DNA from: Deltaproteobacteria bacterium | GTDB taxonomy: Bacteria; Desulfobacterota; Binatia; Binatales; Binataceae | DNA length: 33,152 nt | Assembly: GCA_021817345.1 (NCBI GenBank) | Contig: JAKAVC010000029.1 | Location: 1-33,152, forward strand | Direction: 5' to 3' | Shown here: piece by piece, positions 8,272 through 18,387 of the stretch | Numbering within the stretch: the first letter of the stretch is position 1 | How the letters are laid out: each line of letters starts with the position of its first letter | Program-made: the position numbers and the translations under genes | The notes under the pieces: generated by a model | What the model was told of the DNA's origin: nothing | Seen by the model: the letters and a program-made list of their open reading frames with translations, nothing else | The model's database searches: none

Positions 8272-10161
8272 CTAACGAGCGGCCATGTCGGCCGTCTCCG
8301 GTTCGCCGACAAGCCGCGGCGCGTTGGGCGGGTACAGTTGGAAGAATTTTTGAAGCACGTCATGGACAACCGGCCCGGCCGAGCTTCCGCCGTGTCCACC
8401 GTGTTCGATCACGCATGCGACCGCGATTTGCGGATGGTCCTCGGGAGCGAATGCGACCAGCCATCCATGGTCCCGATATTTGACCGGAATCTCGCCCTCG
8501 GGCTCTCCGCTGCGCACTCCGGCCTTGCCGGCCCCAATCACCTGCGCGGTGCCGGTCTTGGCGCACACGGTGACGTTGTCGAGATGGACGCGATGCGCGG
8601 TGCCCCAGGGACTGTTGACCACGCCCGCCATTGCGTCGCGGATGGTCTCCAGGTAGTCGGGGTCGATATGGAGTCGCGCCTCGACCACGGGCGGATAGGC
8701 CTTGATTATGTGGCCGTCGAGTCCCTCCACGTAGCGGACAAACTGGGGCTTGTACCTGATTCCGCCGTTGGCAATTTCCGAAACAACCTGCACCATCTGG
8801 ATGGGCGTCACCGCTACGTAGCCCTGACCGATCGCCACCGAAAGCGTCTCCGCAGGATACCACGGCTGATGATAAGTGCGTTTTTTCCAAGCCGATGACG
8901 GCATTATGCCGGCACTTTCGCCGTGGAGCGCAATTCCGGTCCTGCGGCCGAGACCCATCAGGTGCGCCCAATGCGCAAGACGGTCGATACCCAGGTGCAG
9001 TCCGACATTATAAAAATACACGTCGCACGACGAGACGATTGCGCGATGGAGCGCGATCCTGCCATGACCGCCTTTGCGCCAGCAGTGGTATTCGCGACCG
9101 CCATACCACATCCCACCGGGGCAATTATAGATCGTTTCGGGAGTGAGCGTGTGCTCTTCCATCCCGGCTACCGAATCCACCAGCTTGAAGGTCGAACCGG
9201 GCGGATAAATGCCCTGGATGACTCGGTCTTCGAGCGGGTGTTCGGGGTCGGTTATGAGCTTGTGCCAGTTCGTGGGAGTGATGCCGCCGACGAAAGTATT
9301 CGGGTCGAAGGCGGGATGGCTGACCATCGCGATGATATAACCGGTGTTCGGATCCATCGCGACCAATGCGCCATTCTTGCCCTGCATCGCCTGCTCGGCG
9401 GCCTCCTGGACATCGAGGTCAAGGGTCAGGACCACGCTTTCGCCCGGCTGGTCGGGAATTTCCCTTAGAACTCTGAGCCTTCGCCCGACCGCGTCAACTT
9501 CGATTTCCTCGCCGCCCGGATTGCCGCGCAGATACGGCTCCCATCCTCGTTCGAGGCCGAATTTGCCGATTTCGTCGCCCATCCGGTAGCTGCTCAGGCG
9601 CAAAAGATCGTTGCGCGAGACCTCGCCCACGTAGCCGAGCAGGTGCGCGGCCAAGTCTCCATAGAGGTAATGCCGCGCCGGTGTTATCTCGAGACCCACG
9701 CCGGGCAGATCAAGCTGATGGGTTTCGAGTGCGACCACCTGCTGCCAGTCGAGATTCTCATCCACGGTGATCGGTTCGTAGGGCGCCCTGCCGTTGTGCT
9801 CCGCGTCCGCCACTTTTCCCGCGATATCGTCGTCGCCGAGGAGTTTCTGAAGTTTCTCGATGGTCTGCGAGAGGTTGTCGGAATCCTCGGGAACGAACAC
9901 CGCGTTGAATGAAGGGCGAGAGTTGACGAGCGGGCGATGGCGGCTGTCGAAGACCAAACCGCGCGGCGCCGGCAGACGGCGGATACGGATGCGATTGCGG
10001 TCGGCAAGTTGGGAAAATTCGGGATTCTTGATGACCTGCAAATAATAGAGGCGAGCGGCAACCACCGCCATCACGGTCAGCATCAAGGCTGAGATGACGG
10101 CAATTCGAGGCTCCAGCTTGGGAACCGGAAGACGTTTTTTCTTGGGGCGAAATTTCGCCAC
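8272..10161 (-). CDS. mrdA: Penicillin-binding protein 2 (elongasome transpeptidase)
   Basis: This class B PBP crosslinks peptidoglycan during cell elongation, anchored in the inner membrane with its catalytic domain in the periplasm. The 629 residues comprise a basic N-terminus, one membrane segment at about 20-40, a dimerisation/pedestal domain with RRLPAPRGLVFDSR, and a transpeptidase domain. The catalytic serine is Ser323 in the SxxK motif (PPGSTFKL), the second motif lies around VSSCDVYFY (residues 376-384), and KTGTAQ is at 535-540. All active-site motifs are intact. The gene lies between mreD (39 bp upstream) and rodA (15 bp downstream), the classical order. Confidence 0.96.
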   Translation of the reverse strand: MAKFRPKKKRLPVPKLEPRIAVISALMLTVMAVVAARLYYLQVIKNPEFSQLADRNRIRIRRLPAPRGLVFDSRHRPLVNSRPSFNAVFVPEDSDNLSQTIEKLQKLLGDDDIAGKVADAEHNGRAPYEPITVDENLDWQQVVALETHQLDLPGVGLEITPARHYLYGDLAAHLLGYVGEVSRNDLLRLSSYRMGDEIGKFGLERGWEPYLRGNPGGEEIEVDAVGRRLRVLREIPDQPGESVVLTLDLDVQEAAEQAMQGKNGALVAMDPNTGYIIAMVSHPAFDPNTFVGGITPTNWHKLITDPEHPLEDRVIQGIYPPGSTFKLVDSVAGMEEHTLTPETIYNCPGGMWYGGREYHCWRKGGHGRIALHRAIVSSCDVYFYNVGLHLGIDRLAHWAHLMGLGRRTGIALHGESAGIMPSSAWKKRTYHQPWYPAETLSVAIGQGYVAVTPIQMVQVVSEIANGGIRYKPQFVRYVEGLDGHIIKAYPPVVEARLHIDPDYLETIRDAMAGVVNSPWGTAHRVHLDNVTVCAKTGTAQVIGAGKAGVRSGEPEGEIPVKYRDHGWLVAFAPEDHPQIAVACVIEHGGHGGSSAGPVVHDVLQKFFQLYPPNAPRLVGEPETADMAAR

Positions 10162-10200
10162 CGGAAGGAAATTCCTGGGAGAGTTACTACCTGTCTCTAT

Positions 10201-10707
10201 CTATTCACGCTCGGCCTTTGCGCGCAATCCGATCGCGCGCTTTAACCTCGCGAGAATCGAGAAAACCAACGGAGCCAGGGCGGCGCTGACCGCGGCTTGC
10301 ACCAGCAGCGCGGGAATCAGCGCTTGAAGCTCGCCTGACGCTCCGGTCGCAAGACCAACCCCGGCCGGGCTTGCGCCCGTCACCATCGCGCCCAGGAACA
10401 CCGCGACCGCGCCCACCATCGCATTGGTCATCATCAGGCGGCTTGAGACTTCGTAAGTGAGCAGGTACACCATCGTCAGGAACAACGCGTTCAATCCGAC
10501 GTGAGTGCCCGAGAATACGTCGACCGCATAGCCCATCCCGAAAGCCATCGCGGCCGGCAGCACGCCATGATGGCGCAGTCCGAGGTCAACCGCGAGAATC
10601 ACCACCAGATTCGGCACCAGCGCCCGCACCGGGAGCCATAGCGGGGCAGTGGTCTGGATCGCCAGGCATATCAGCAGCGCAATGCCGAACAGGAGCAGCA
10701 ATCGCAC
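10201..10707 (-). CDS. mreD: Rod shape-determining protein MreD
   Basis: MreD is a small inner-membrane component of the elongasome that works with MreC. The 168-residue protein is almost entirely hydrophobic with about five membrane segments, starting with MRLLLLFGIALLICLAI. The motif ILAVDLGLRHHGVLPAAMAF is typical of the family, followed by a DVFSGTHVGLNAL segment. Family sequences diverge strongly, so identification rests on hydrophobic pattern, length and its place six bases after mreC and before mrdA. Confidence 0.9.
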   Translation of the reverse strand: MRLLLLFGIALLICLAIQTTAPLWLPVRALVPNLVVILAVDLGLRHHGVLPAAMAFGMGYAVDVFSGTHVGLNALFLTMVYLLTYEVSSRLMMTNAMVGAVAVFLGAMVTGASPAGVGLATGASGELQALIPALLVQAAVSAALAPLVFSILARLKRAIGLRAKAERE

Positions 10708-10712
10708 CGGGC

Positions 10713-11567
10713 TCAGCTCTTGGCCTTCTTGCCGCTCGGCGGTTGGGGCAGCGTCTGCGTGATCACGAGCACCTGTTCGAGCCTGCGGAAATCGACCGCC
10801 GGCTTGATCGATACGTTAAGAAACAGGCCGGGAGCGTCGCGTCCGACCCCCTTTACCGAACCGATCAGCAAACCGCGCGGAAACGTTCCGTCCAGGCCCG
10901 AAGTAATCACGCTGTCCCCCGCTTTGACGTCATCGGTGCGCCCCACGTACTTCATGATGAGGCCGTCGTCAACCACGCCGGCCACGATACCGCGCGCGCG
11001 GCTTCGCTGGTCGAAGGCGTCGAGCGCCGAGTTGTGGTCGTCGATTAGCAGCACGCGCGAAGCATGGGCGCTCGCGGCGATTATCTTGCCGACAACTCCC
11101 TGCACGGACACCACCGCCATCCCCGGCTTGATCCCGGTGTCGGTTCCCTGACCCAGAATCAGAGTGCGCGAGACGCCGGTTGCGTCCGCACCGATCACGT
11201 TGGCGGCAACCGCCGAGAGGTTGAGCGCCTGGCGGAGTTCGAGCAGTTCGGCCAGCCGATGGTTCTCGGCTTCCAGTTCCGCCAAGTGGGTTTTCTCGGT
11301 TTTGACCCTGGCCAGTTCAAGGCGGAGCTTTTGGTTCTCCCGATGGACATTGACGAGGTCGAGGTAATCGTGGACCAGGCCGATTCCGCCTTCCCCCAGG
11401 CGCGTGACGGAGCTCTGGAAAGGCCGCAGCGCCTCGAACAGAATCGCGGTGGACCACGATTCCACGGCGTTCGGGCCGAGCCGGGTCGAGAGCATGTGCA
11501 GCGAAACGATCATCAACGCCCCGCAGGTAATCACCACGCGGTAGCGCCAAAGAAGAGTTCGCTTCAC
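10713..11567 (-). CDS. mreC: Rod shape-determining protein MreC
   Basis: MreC is a periplasmic scaffold protein that activates PBP2/RodA and links them to MreB through MreD. The 284 residues show one membrane anchor (about 9-24), a coiled coil at about 72-113 (NVHRENQKLRLELARVKTEK and following), then the two beta-barrel domains with VIGADATGVSRTLILGQG and GDSVITSGLDGTFPRGLLIG, which are family hallmarks. The C-terminus is basic (SGKKAKS). It lies 55 bp after mreB and six bases before mreD, and these genes are certainly one operon. Confidence 0.95.
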   Translation of the reverse strand: MKRTLLWRYRVVITCGALMIVSLHMLSTRLGPNAVESWSTAILFEALRPFQSSVTRLGEGGIGLVHDYLDLVNVHRENQKLRLELARVKTEKTHLAELEAENHRLAELLELRQALNLSAVAANVIGADATGVSRTLILGQGTDTGIKPGMAVVSVQGVVGKIIAASAHASRVLLIDDHNSALDAFDQRSRARGIVAGVVDDGLIMKYVGRTDDVKAGDSVITSGLDGTFPRGLLIGSVKGVGRDAPGLFLNVSIKPAVDFRRLEQVLVITQTLPQPPSGKKAKS

Positions 11568-11622
11568 CTTCTAATGCCCTGAGCCTTGAGCGATCGCCCG
11601 GGCCTGAACCCGCGCAAGCGGC

Positions 11623-12741
<1,119 letters not shown>

Positions 12742-12894
12742 TCAATCATGCCTCAACCGACCCATCGCCAACTGTAAAGCACGCCGGAGGCGATGCTTTC
12801 GCGTCCTTTGGCAAAGCTAACAGACGATCCTCGGAGCAAGCAAGCGAACTCCAATTGCGAGGGCAAAAGTTCCTCAAGTATGATTGGAGGCGTC

Positions 12895-14814
12895 ATGCTC
12901 GACCTGATGCGGCGGTACGCCTATTCGTGGACAACCCGAATTATCCTGGGTCTAATTACCGTCGTCTTTATTTTCTGGGGCGTCGGCACCGGCTTCTTCT
13001 CCACCGTGCATCCGCTGGCCACCGTCAACGGTCACCGGATTCTCGCCGACCAGGTCGATCGCGAAGCCAACCGCATCAAGCAGACCCTTGAGAATATTTA
13101 CGGGGCGAACGCCGCAGGTTTGCTCAAGAGCATCAACCTGCGCGAGGAGGCGCTCGACCGAATTGTCGAGAATCGCCTCGTCAACGAAGAGGCTCGGCGC
13201 ATCGGGTTGCATATCAGCACGGCCGAACTGCGGGAAAAGATAGCCTCGCAGCCAGCCTTCCAGATGGACGGCCATTTCGATTTTCGCCAGTACCAGGCGA
13301 TCCTGCGCAATAACTTCAACATGCTTCCCAACGAGTACGAGGCGGAGATGCGCACGGAGATGACCCAGGACTTGCTCCGCAACATGGTCTCCGAGGCCGT
13401 CCTGGTGAGCGATTCCGAGGCGCGGCACGTCTTCGACTTGCGCAACGAGAGTATCTCGCTCGCCTATATCGAAGTCCCGTATCAGAACTATGTCGCGGGA
13501 ATCTCGCCCACGGAAAAACAGGTCGAGCAATTCTATCAGGCGCATCAGGAGGCTTTCCGCGAGCCCGAGCGCTTCAAAATCGACTATATTCATTACGATC
13601 CGATGGTGCTCGCGGCGAACTTCAAGCCCGCGGACAAACAAATCAAGCAATTTTACCAGGATAACCTGAAGAGCCGTTTCACTCATCCCGAGGAAGCACG
13701 TGCGAGCCACATCCTGATCCGGGTTTCGCCCACCGCAAGCGCTGAGCAGTGGGCGCAAGCGAAGAAAAAGGCCGAGGAGATATTCCAGAAGCTCAAGAAG
13801 GGCGCCGATTTCGCCAAGCTCGCCAAAGAATACTCGCAGGATCCCGGCAGCCGCGGGCAGGGCGGCGATTTGGGCTTCTTCAGCCGCGAGCAGATGATCA
13901 AGCCCTTCGCCGACGCGGTGTTCGCGATGAAGCCGGGCCAGATCCGGATCATCAGGACCACCTTCGGATACCACATCGTCAAGCTCGAGGCGCTGCGGCC
14001 CGCGCACGTCGATACGCTGGCTGAAGCGAGGCCGCGCATAATCGCAATTCTGCGCGATGCCCAGGGTACAAGGCTTGCCCGCGAGGCGCTCGACCAGGAC
14101 ATTTCGTCCGCCCTCTCGGGCGAGAGCCTCGCCGATATCGCCAAGAAGCGCGGACTCTCGATGGTTGAGACTCCTTTCTTCTCGCGGGCTGAGGCCGCAG
14201 GCGTGGTTCCCGATCCGAAGCTCGCCCAACAGGCCGTTAAGCTTGATAAGGGGCAGGTGCGCGCCGTGATGGGCACCGGTGCGCCCTACCTGGTTAAGCT
14301 TGTCGATTTAAAGCCGTCGTATATACCGGCGCTCAAGGATATCCATGAGCGCGCACGCCAGGCACTGATCCGCTCAATTGCCGAAGATAAAGCTCGCGCC
14401 CAGGCCGACAAATTGCTCGCCCAGATCAAAGAGCCCGCCGCCTTCGACAAGGTCGCCCAGCAGAACAATCTCACTGTCCAGAAGACAGGCGCGTTCCCGC
14501 GCTCCGGCGGCACCGTGCCGGGAATCGGTTCTCTTCCCGAGGTGACCGACGCTGCCGCCACTGTTCCCGAGATCCCTGGTGTGATCGGGCGCGTGATGCA
14601 GCAGGACGGGAATGCCTATATTTTCGAGGTGCTGAGCCGGACCTTGCCCTCGGACCGGGAATGGGCGGCCGCGAAAAAAGATTTCATGCGGGAATACATC
14701 GCCAGGCGCCAGGCGCAGGCGTGGATGCGATTCGTCGATGCGCTCAAGGCAAAGGCGGCAATCACGATAGACACAAACCAGCTCGGTGTGCAGGCGCCGT
14801 CATCCACCAGCTAG
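12895..14814 (+). CDS. Membrane-anchored peptidyl-prolyl isomerase / periplasmic chaperone, PpiD-SurA type
   Basis: The protein is predicted to help fold envelope proteins on the periplasmic face of the inner membrane. The 639 residues comprise an N-terminal membrane anchor (about 12-35, RIILGLITVVFIFWGVGTGF), a SurA/PpiD-like N-terminal chaperone domain (about 40-240), a parvulin domain (about 265-365, with RASHILIRV, GADFAKLAKEYSQDPGS and GGDLGFFSREQM), and a C-terminal chaperone part. The intact parvulin core suggests real isomerase activity, whereas that of E. coli PpiD is weak. I chose ATG at 12895 because GGAGG (12886-12890) precedes it closely and the anchor then starts near the N-terminus; the frame is open back to 12793. 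It diverges from mreB and is followed after 26 bp by the hydrolase gene. Confidence 0.9.
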   Translation: MLDLMRRYAYSWTTRIILGLITVVFIFWGVGTGFFSTVHPLATVNGHRILADQVDREANRIKQTLENIYGANAAGLLKSINLREEALDRIVENRLVNEEARRIGLHISTAELREKIASQPAFQMDGHFDFRQYQAILRNNFNMLPNEYEAEMRTEMTQDLLRNMVSEAVLVSDSEARHVFDLRNESISLAYIEVPYQNYVAGISPTEKQVEQFYQAHQEAFREPERFKIDYIHYDPMVLAANFKPADKQIKQFYQDNLKSRFTHPEEARASHILIRVSPTASAEQWAQAKKKAEEIFQKLKKGADFAKLAKEYSQDPGSRGQGGDLGFFSREQMIKPFADAVFAMKPGQIRIIRTTFGYHIVKLEALRPAHVDTLAEARPRIIAILRDAQGTRLAREALDQDISSALSGESLADIAKKRGLSMVETPFFSRAEAAGVVPDPKLAQQAVKLDKGQVRAVMGTGAPYLVKLVDLKPSYIPALKDIHERARQALIRSIAEDKARAQADKLLAQIKEPAAFDKVAQQNNLTVQKTGAFPRSGGTVPGIGSLPEVTDAAATVPEIPGVIGRVMQQDGNAYIFEVLSRTLPSDREWAAAKKDFMREYIARRQAQAWMRFVDALKAKAAITIDTNQLGVQAPSSTS

Positions 14815-14840
14815 CCCATCGAGCGGGAATTTGAGCGTCC

Positions 14841-15671
14841 ATGGATTCTCAAAGCGAGCCACCCCCGAGTAACCCCACTGTTGATACTTCCGAGTTCTTT
14901 TTCGACGGCGACGGCCCGAGCGCCCTACTGGTGCACGGTCTGACCGGAACACCCTACGAGATGCGCTATCTGGGCGAACGGATGGCCGCGACGGGAATCC
15001 GGGTGCGCGGCGTGCGGCTAGCTGGGCACGCCGGCGCGCCCGAGGAACTCGGGCAGACGACGCATGAGAACTGGTATGAAAGCGTCGTCCAGGGATTCGA
15101 GGAGCTGCGCCGCTACGGGCAACCGAACGTGGTGGTAGGCCTTTCGGCGGGCGCGGTTCTGGCCGCGCGGCTTGCGGCCGAGCAGCGTGAAGCGGTCTCA
15201 GGGCTGGTGATGCTGTCGCCGGCGTTCTTTCTGCCGGTTGCCACGACGGCCGCGCTCAAGGCTGTCCAACTGCTTGGGCCGTTTGCGCGGCGAATCTATC
15301 TGTACGCCGAAGCCGGCTCCGACATCCATGACCATAGCGCCCGGCTGGTGCATCCGAGCTCGCGCCTGATGCCGCTCGCGGCGCCGATCGAGCTTCTCAA
15401 ACTCTCGGCGATCGTGCGGCAAGAACTCGCCAAGGTGCTCCAGCCCACGCTCATCATCCATAGCGCTCTCGACCATGTCTGCCCCTGCGATCGCAACGTC
15501 AATTACCTGATGGAGTATCTGGGCAGCACCCGGAAGCGCTCGGTGATCCTGAAGGAGAGCTTCCACGTGATTACCGTGGACAGCGAGAAGCGCCGAGTCG
15601 CCGAAGAAGTGATCGAATTCGCGATGCAGTTCCGGGCGGAAATCCCGCGCCGAAGCGCGGCCGGTGGCTAA
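14841..15671 (+). CDS. Alpha/beta hydrolase, carboxylesterase (Est30-like)
   Basis: This predicted serine hydrolase resembles the short-chain carboxylesterases of the Est30/YvaK kind. The 276 residues contain an oxyanion-hole motif LLVHGLTGTPYEM (30-42), a nucleophile elbow GLSAG with Ser102, a likely acid Asp211 (SALDHVCP) and a likely base His242 (ESFHVITVD), so the triad is complete. There is no signal peptide, so it is probably cytosolic. The natural substrate cannot be inferred; monoacylglycerols or other small esters are usual. The ATG is the first in-frame start after the chaperone stop and leaves a disordered Pro/Ser-rich N-terminus of about 20 residues. It converges with the next gene. 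Confidence 0.87.
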   Translation: MDSQSEPPPSNPTVDTSEFFFDGDGPSALLVHGLTGTPYEMRYLGERMAATGIRVRGVRLAGHAGAPEELGQTTHENWYESVVQGFEELRRYGQPNVVVGLSAGAVLAARLAAEQREAVSGLVMLSPAFFLPVATTAALKAVQLLGPFARRIYLYAEAGSDIHDHSARLVHPSSRLMPLAAPIELLKLSAIVRQELAKVLQPTLIIHSALDHVCPCDRNVNYLMEYLGSTRKRSVILKESFHVITVDSEKRRVAEEVIEFAMQFRAEIPRRSAAGG

Positions 15672-15715
15672 TGAACCGGCAGGCGCGCCCAAGCTGTCGC
15701 GCGGCTTGATCTGGT

Positions 15716-16039
15716 TCAGTGCTGCTGCCCGAGATAATGCTCTTCGAGCAGGTACTTGACGTCGGGGCGGTTCAGCACCTCGATGAAACAGATCTCGTTG
15801 GCCGCGTTCAGATCGATAATCAGGTAACCTTCCATCGCGGGCAACTCGATCGCGTTGTCGACCTTGACCTCGTCAAGGGTGGCGAAACTCGAACAATTCT
15901 CGTCGCCGCAGTCGCATACGGTCTCGATTCGAAGAGAGGCTAGCTTCTCTATGAGCGGCTCCGCGCCGATTTCGCGCAGAAGCGCCGCCATCTCGTCGAT
16001 CAGATCCGGCAGAACGTCGCTTACCATCGGTGAAGGCAT
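15716..16039 (-). CDS. Hypothetical protein with CxCGxxxC motif, 107 aa
   Basis: I do not recognise a named family. The N-terminal half is helical and acidic (LPDLIDEMAALLREIGAEPL). The middle carries CDCGDENCSSF with Cys42, Cys44 and Cys49, a compact possible metal site. The C-terminal half (GYLIIDLNAANEICFIEVLNR) looks like the short beta-strand fold seen in DUF2283-type proteins, where a strand with an Asp precedes an IExLxR segment; this is resemblance only. Codon use matches the neighbours. An ATG at 16027 is an alternative start. The gene is on the same strand as larC, queE and the 116-residue zinc-ribbon gene and may be the end of that transcript. Confidence 0.65.
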   Translation of the reverse strand: MPSPMVSDVLPDLIDEMAALLREIGAEPLIEKLASLRIETVCDCGDENCSSFATLDEVKVDNAIELPAMEGYLIIDLNAANEICFIEVLNRPDVKYLLEEHYLGQQH

Positions 16040-16109
16040 AACCGACGCTCAAGCCTAGTGGAAAACCGCGGCCCGTCAAGTATGCGAACCCTGAGCCGGC
16101 GAGCGGGCA

Positions 16110-16460
16110 TTAGGATTCCAGCTCGCGCAGGCTCAGTCCGCAGCTCAGGCACCTGGAACCCCAGAAGGTCCGCCGGGTCATCACGGACCACATGCTATGC
16201 GCGGATTCGCCGTGCCCCGCGCCGCATCGCGGACATGCCCGCGCGAGCGACCGGGTGAACGAATACACCGACATGCTCCACAAGAATCCGGAAGCAAACA
16301 GCAGAGGCACCAGAGCCACCGGAAACGCTATCAGCGGACGGTCGTTGACCGGGATACCGCCGATCAACCCCAAAGCCACGAACCCAATCAGACACCACTT
16401 TCCGATCCGGAACCGGTTCCGGATCTCCTGCAACGTTTCACGTTCTTCCCTCGACAACAT
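16110..16460 (-). CDS. Small membrane protein with C-terminal zinc ribbon, 116 aa
   Basis: This protein is not recognised by name. Residues 1-20 are a charged cytosolic helix (MLSREERETLQEIRNRFRIG). Two hydrophobic segments follow (about 22-38 and 42-64), so both ends should face the cytosol. The C-terminal 40 residues carry CPRCG (Cys76, Cys79) and CLSCG (Cys104, Cys107), a zinc-ribbon pattern. I chose the ATG at 16460 because GGAGG lies nine bases upstream; the longer frame to 16616 overlaps the end of queE and reads as low-complexity. It lies 49 bp after queE on the same strand and is probably co-transcribed with larC-queE. Confidence 0.7.
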   Translation of the reverse strand: MLSREERETLQEIRNRFRIGKWCLIGFVALGLIGGIPVNDRPLIAFPVALVPLLFASGFLWSMSVYSFTRSLARACPRCGAGHGESAHSMWSVMTRRTFWGSRCLSCGLSLRELES

Positions 16461-16509
16461 CGCGAACGTCCTCCCCGCAGAAGATCCTACCCGCTTGGGA
16501 ATAATGAGC

Positions 16510-17178
16510 CTACACCCCCCGTGCATCGGGCGGCCAGATGTACTTGTGCGCCTGCAACTGGAGCCTGACCGGCAGCCGATCGGCGAGAATCCACGCGGCA
16601 AGGCGCGCCGGCTCAAGCCGCCCGAACACGCAGCTCATCAGCACCGCGTTGACGCGCGAGGCCAGGTCGTGGCGGCGAATCGCCTCGCGCGCCCATTCGT
16701 AATCGGCGCGATCGCTCAGCACGAACTTCACTTCGTCGCGCCGGGTGAGAAGCTCGACGTTGCTCCAGAGATTGCGCGCCGATTCGCCGCTCGCCGGGCA
16801 TTTCAGGTCAACAATCCTGATGACCCGCGGATCGATGCGGCCGATATCAAGCGCGCCCGAAGTTTCGATCATCACGGTCATCGCGCGAGCCAGGAGCTCC
16901 TCGATGAGCGCGTGAACTCCATCTTGCAGAAGCGGTTCGCCACCAGTTATCTCGACCAGTTCGGAGCCAAATGCGCCGACCTGCTCGACGATCTCGCCGA
17001 CCGTCATCCGCCGCCCTTCATGGAAGGCGTATTGCGTGTCGCACCAGACGCATCGCAGATTGCATCCGGTAAGCCGCACGAAAGCGCACGGGCGCCCGGC
17101 CAGGGTGGATTCGCCCTGGATGCTGAAAAAGATCTCGTTGACGACAAGCGTCGTCGCGCGCTCGCCGGCGCTCTCCAT
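16510..17178 (-). CDS. queE: 7-carboxy-7-deazaguanine synthase QueE
   Basis: This radical-SAM enzyme converts 6-carboxy-tetrahydropterin to 7-carboxy-7-deazaguanine in the pathway to queuosine and other 7-deazapurines. The 222 residues begin with the family signature VNEIFFSIQGEST. The iron-sulfur cluster motif is Cys39-xxx-Cys43-xx-Cys46 (TGCNLRCVWCDT), and the SAM-binding GGEPLLQ motif comes later. The product stays close to the minimal family size. The ATG begins one base after the larC stop (TGACATG), indicating translational coupling. No queC, queD or queF lies in the window. Confidence 0.93.
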   Translation of the reverse strand: MESAGERATTLVVNEIFFSIQGESTLAGRPCAFVRLTGCNLRCVWCDTQYAFHEGRRMTVGEIVEQVGAFGSELVEITGGEPLLQDGVHALIEELLARAMTVMIETSGALDIGRIDPRVIRIVDLKCPASGESARNLWSNVELLTRRDEVKFVLSDRADYEWAREAIRRHDLASRVNAVLMSCVFGRLEPARLAAWILADRLPVRLQLQAHKYIWPPDARGV

Positions 17179-17179
17179 G

Positions 17180-18349
17180 TCAGGCGATGAGCCTCTGCGC
17201 GGCGGTGCGCGCCCGCTCCATCACGGTTTTCAGTGCAACCCCGTGCTCAAGGGCGATACGGCGGCAGTCGTCGTACTCGGGCGAAACGACAAGCGCCGCG
17301 CCGCCGTGCGAAATCTTGATTCGGACCTTGCCCCACTCGGTTTCGACCTCCCTCGTCTCGCGCCGCAGTTTCAGCCGGGAGACGGGATGGAAGCGAAGGC
17401 CGATAGTGGAAGTCTCGCCGAACAGCACGCTTGCGATTTCGTCGCGCCGTGAAGGCTCGGCGAGCACGGCGAGAATTACCGCGGGCCGTCCCTTCTTCAT
17501 GATCGTCGGAGTGAGGCTGACGTCGCGCGCTCCGGCGGCGAAAAGGCGTTCCATCACGTGATCGTATATCTGCGGATTGAGGTCGTCGATATTGGTGGAA
17601 ATCTCGAGCATCTCGTCCGCGTCGAATCCCGCGCCGACTTTGCCCACGAGCATCCGGAGAACATTGGGCCTGTCCTCGAGATCGCGGCTTCCCGCTCCAT
17701 AGCCGACGCGCTCGATCTGGAAGCCGAGCGGAAGTTGCGCCGGGCGCGCAAGCGCTCTTATCACCGCGGCGCCGGTCGGCGTGACCATCTCGGCCCCTCC
17801 GTCGCCGAGCCTGACCGGGAAGCCTGAAAGAAGTTCCGCCGTCGCCGGCGCGGGCACCGGAATCACCCCGTGCATCGAACGCACGAACCCCGAACCCATC
17901 GGAAGCGGCGAGACCAGCAGTTCGCCGACCGAGAGCCGTTCGAGACTCCATACGGTCGCGACCACGTCGATAATCGAATCGACCGCGCCGACCTCGTGAA
18001 AGTGAACCTGCTCGGGCGTTGTGCGATGGACCCGGGCTTCGGCCTCGGCGAGCGCTTCGAACACGGCAACGGCGCGCCGTCTGACGCTTTCGGATAACGC
18101 GGCGCCTTCGATCATGGCGCGGATTTCGGAAAGATGGCGCTCGGGCTGCGACTCAAGGACCTCGACATCGAACTTGGCGGCCGATATTCCAGCGAGCGTT
18201 CTGCGCCGCTCGCTCAGCCGATAGCCCGCAAGCCCAAGCGAGGCGAGCGGGGCTCGCAGTTCCGCAAGCTGCGCGCCGCAGTCCAGGCACGCGCCGACCA
18301 GCATATCGCCGCTCAGGCCCGAGAAGGCATCGAGATAGGCGGTTTTCAT
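17180..18349 (-). CDS. larC: LarC, nickel insertion protein for the nickel-pincer nucleotide cofactor
   Basis: LarC (old DUF111 family) inserts nickel into the pincer cofactor used by lactate racemase and related enzymes. The 389-residue product starts MKTAYLDAFSGLSGDMLVGA, the family N-terminus, which fixes the start at 18349; the frame is open further upstream but would run into dksA. The middle has EQVHFHEVGAVDSIIDVV and GFVRSMHGVIPVPAPATAELL, and the C-terminal part has STNIDDLNPQIYDHVMERL and TPTIMKKGRPAVILAVL, all hallmark blocks. Unlike the Lactobacillus gene, which is read through a frameshift, this is one uninterrupted frame. No larA, larB or larE is in the window. queE follows with coupled translation. 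Confidence 0.93.
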   Translation of the reverse strand: MKTAYLDAFSGLSGDMLVGACLDCGAQLAELRAPLASLGLAGYRLSERRRTLAGISAAKFDVEVLESQPERHLSEIRAMIEGAALSESVRRRAVAVFEALAEAEARVHRTTPEQVHFHEVGAVDSIIDVVATVWSLERLSVGELLVSPLPMGSGFVRSMHGVIPVPAPATAELLSGFPVRLGDGGAEMVTPTGAAVIRALARPAQLPLGFQIERVGYGAGSRDLEDRPNVLRMLVGKVGAGFDADEMLEISTNIDDLNPQIYDHVMERLFAAGARDVSLTPTIMKKGRPAVILAVLAEPSRRDEIASVLFGETSTIGLRFHPVSRLKLRRETREVETEWGKVRIKISHGGAALVVSPEYDDCRRIALEHGVALKTVMERARTAAQRLIA

Positions 18350-18358
18350 CCTGTAATC

Positions 18359-18387
18359 TTTACATATCAGCGGGTCGCAAGTACGAT
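18359..18387 (+). promoter_or_regulatory. Candidate sigma-70-type promoter for dksA
   Basis: TTTACA (18359-18364) as -35 and TACGAT (18382-18387) as -10 are separated by exactly 17 bases and differ from consensus at one and two positions. A start of transcription would fall near 18394, leaving a leader of about 15 bases before dksA. It lies in the 59-bp region between the divergent larC and dksA genes. Confidence 0.5.

Noticed and set aside
12952..14229. Minus-strand open frame of 425 codons antisense to the PpiD-like gene
   Set aside because: It mirrors the codon pattern of a clear parvulin-domain gene; there is no recognisable domain or ribosome binding site.
15672..15715. Possible terminator between the convergent hydrolase and 107-residue genes
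   Set aside because: Only short imperfect arms (TGAACC/GGTTCA and GCGCG/CGCGC) are present, with no T-run.
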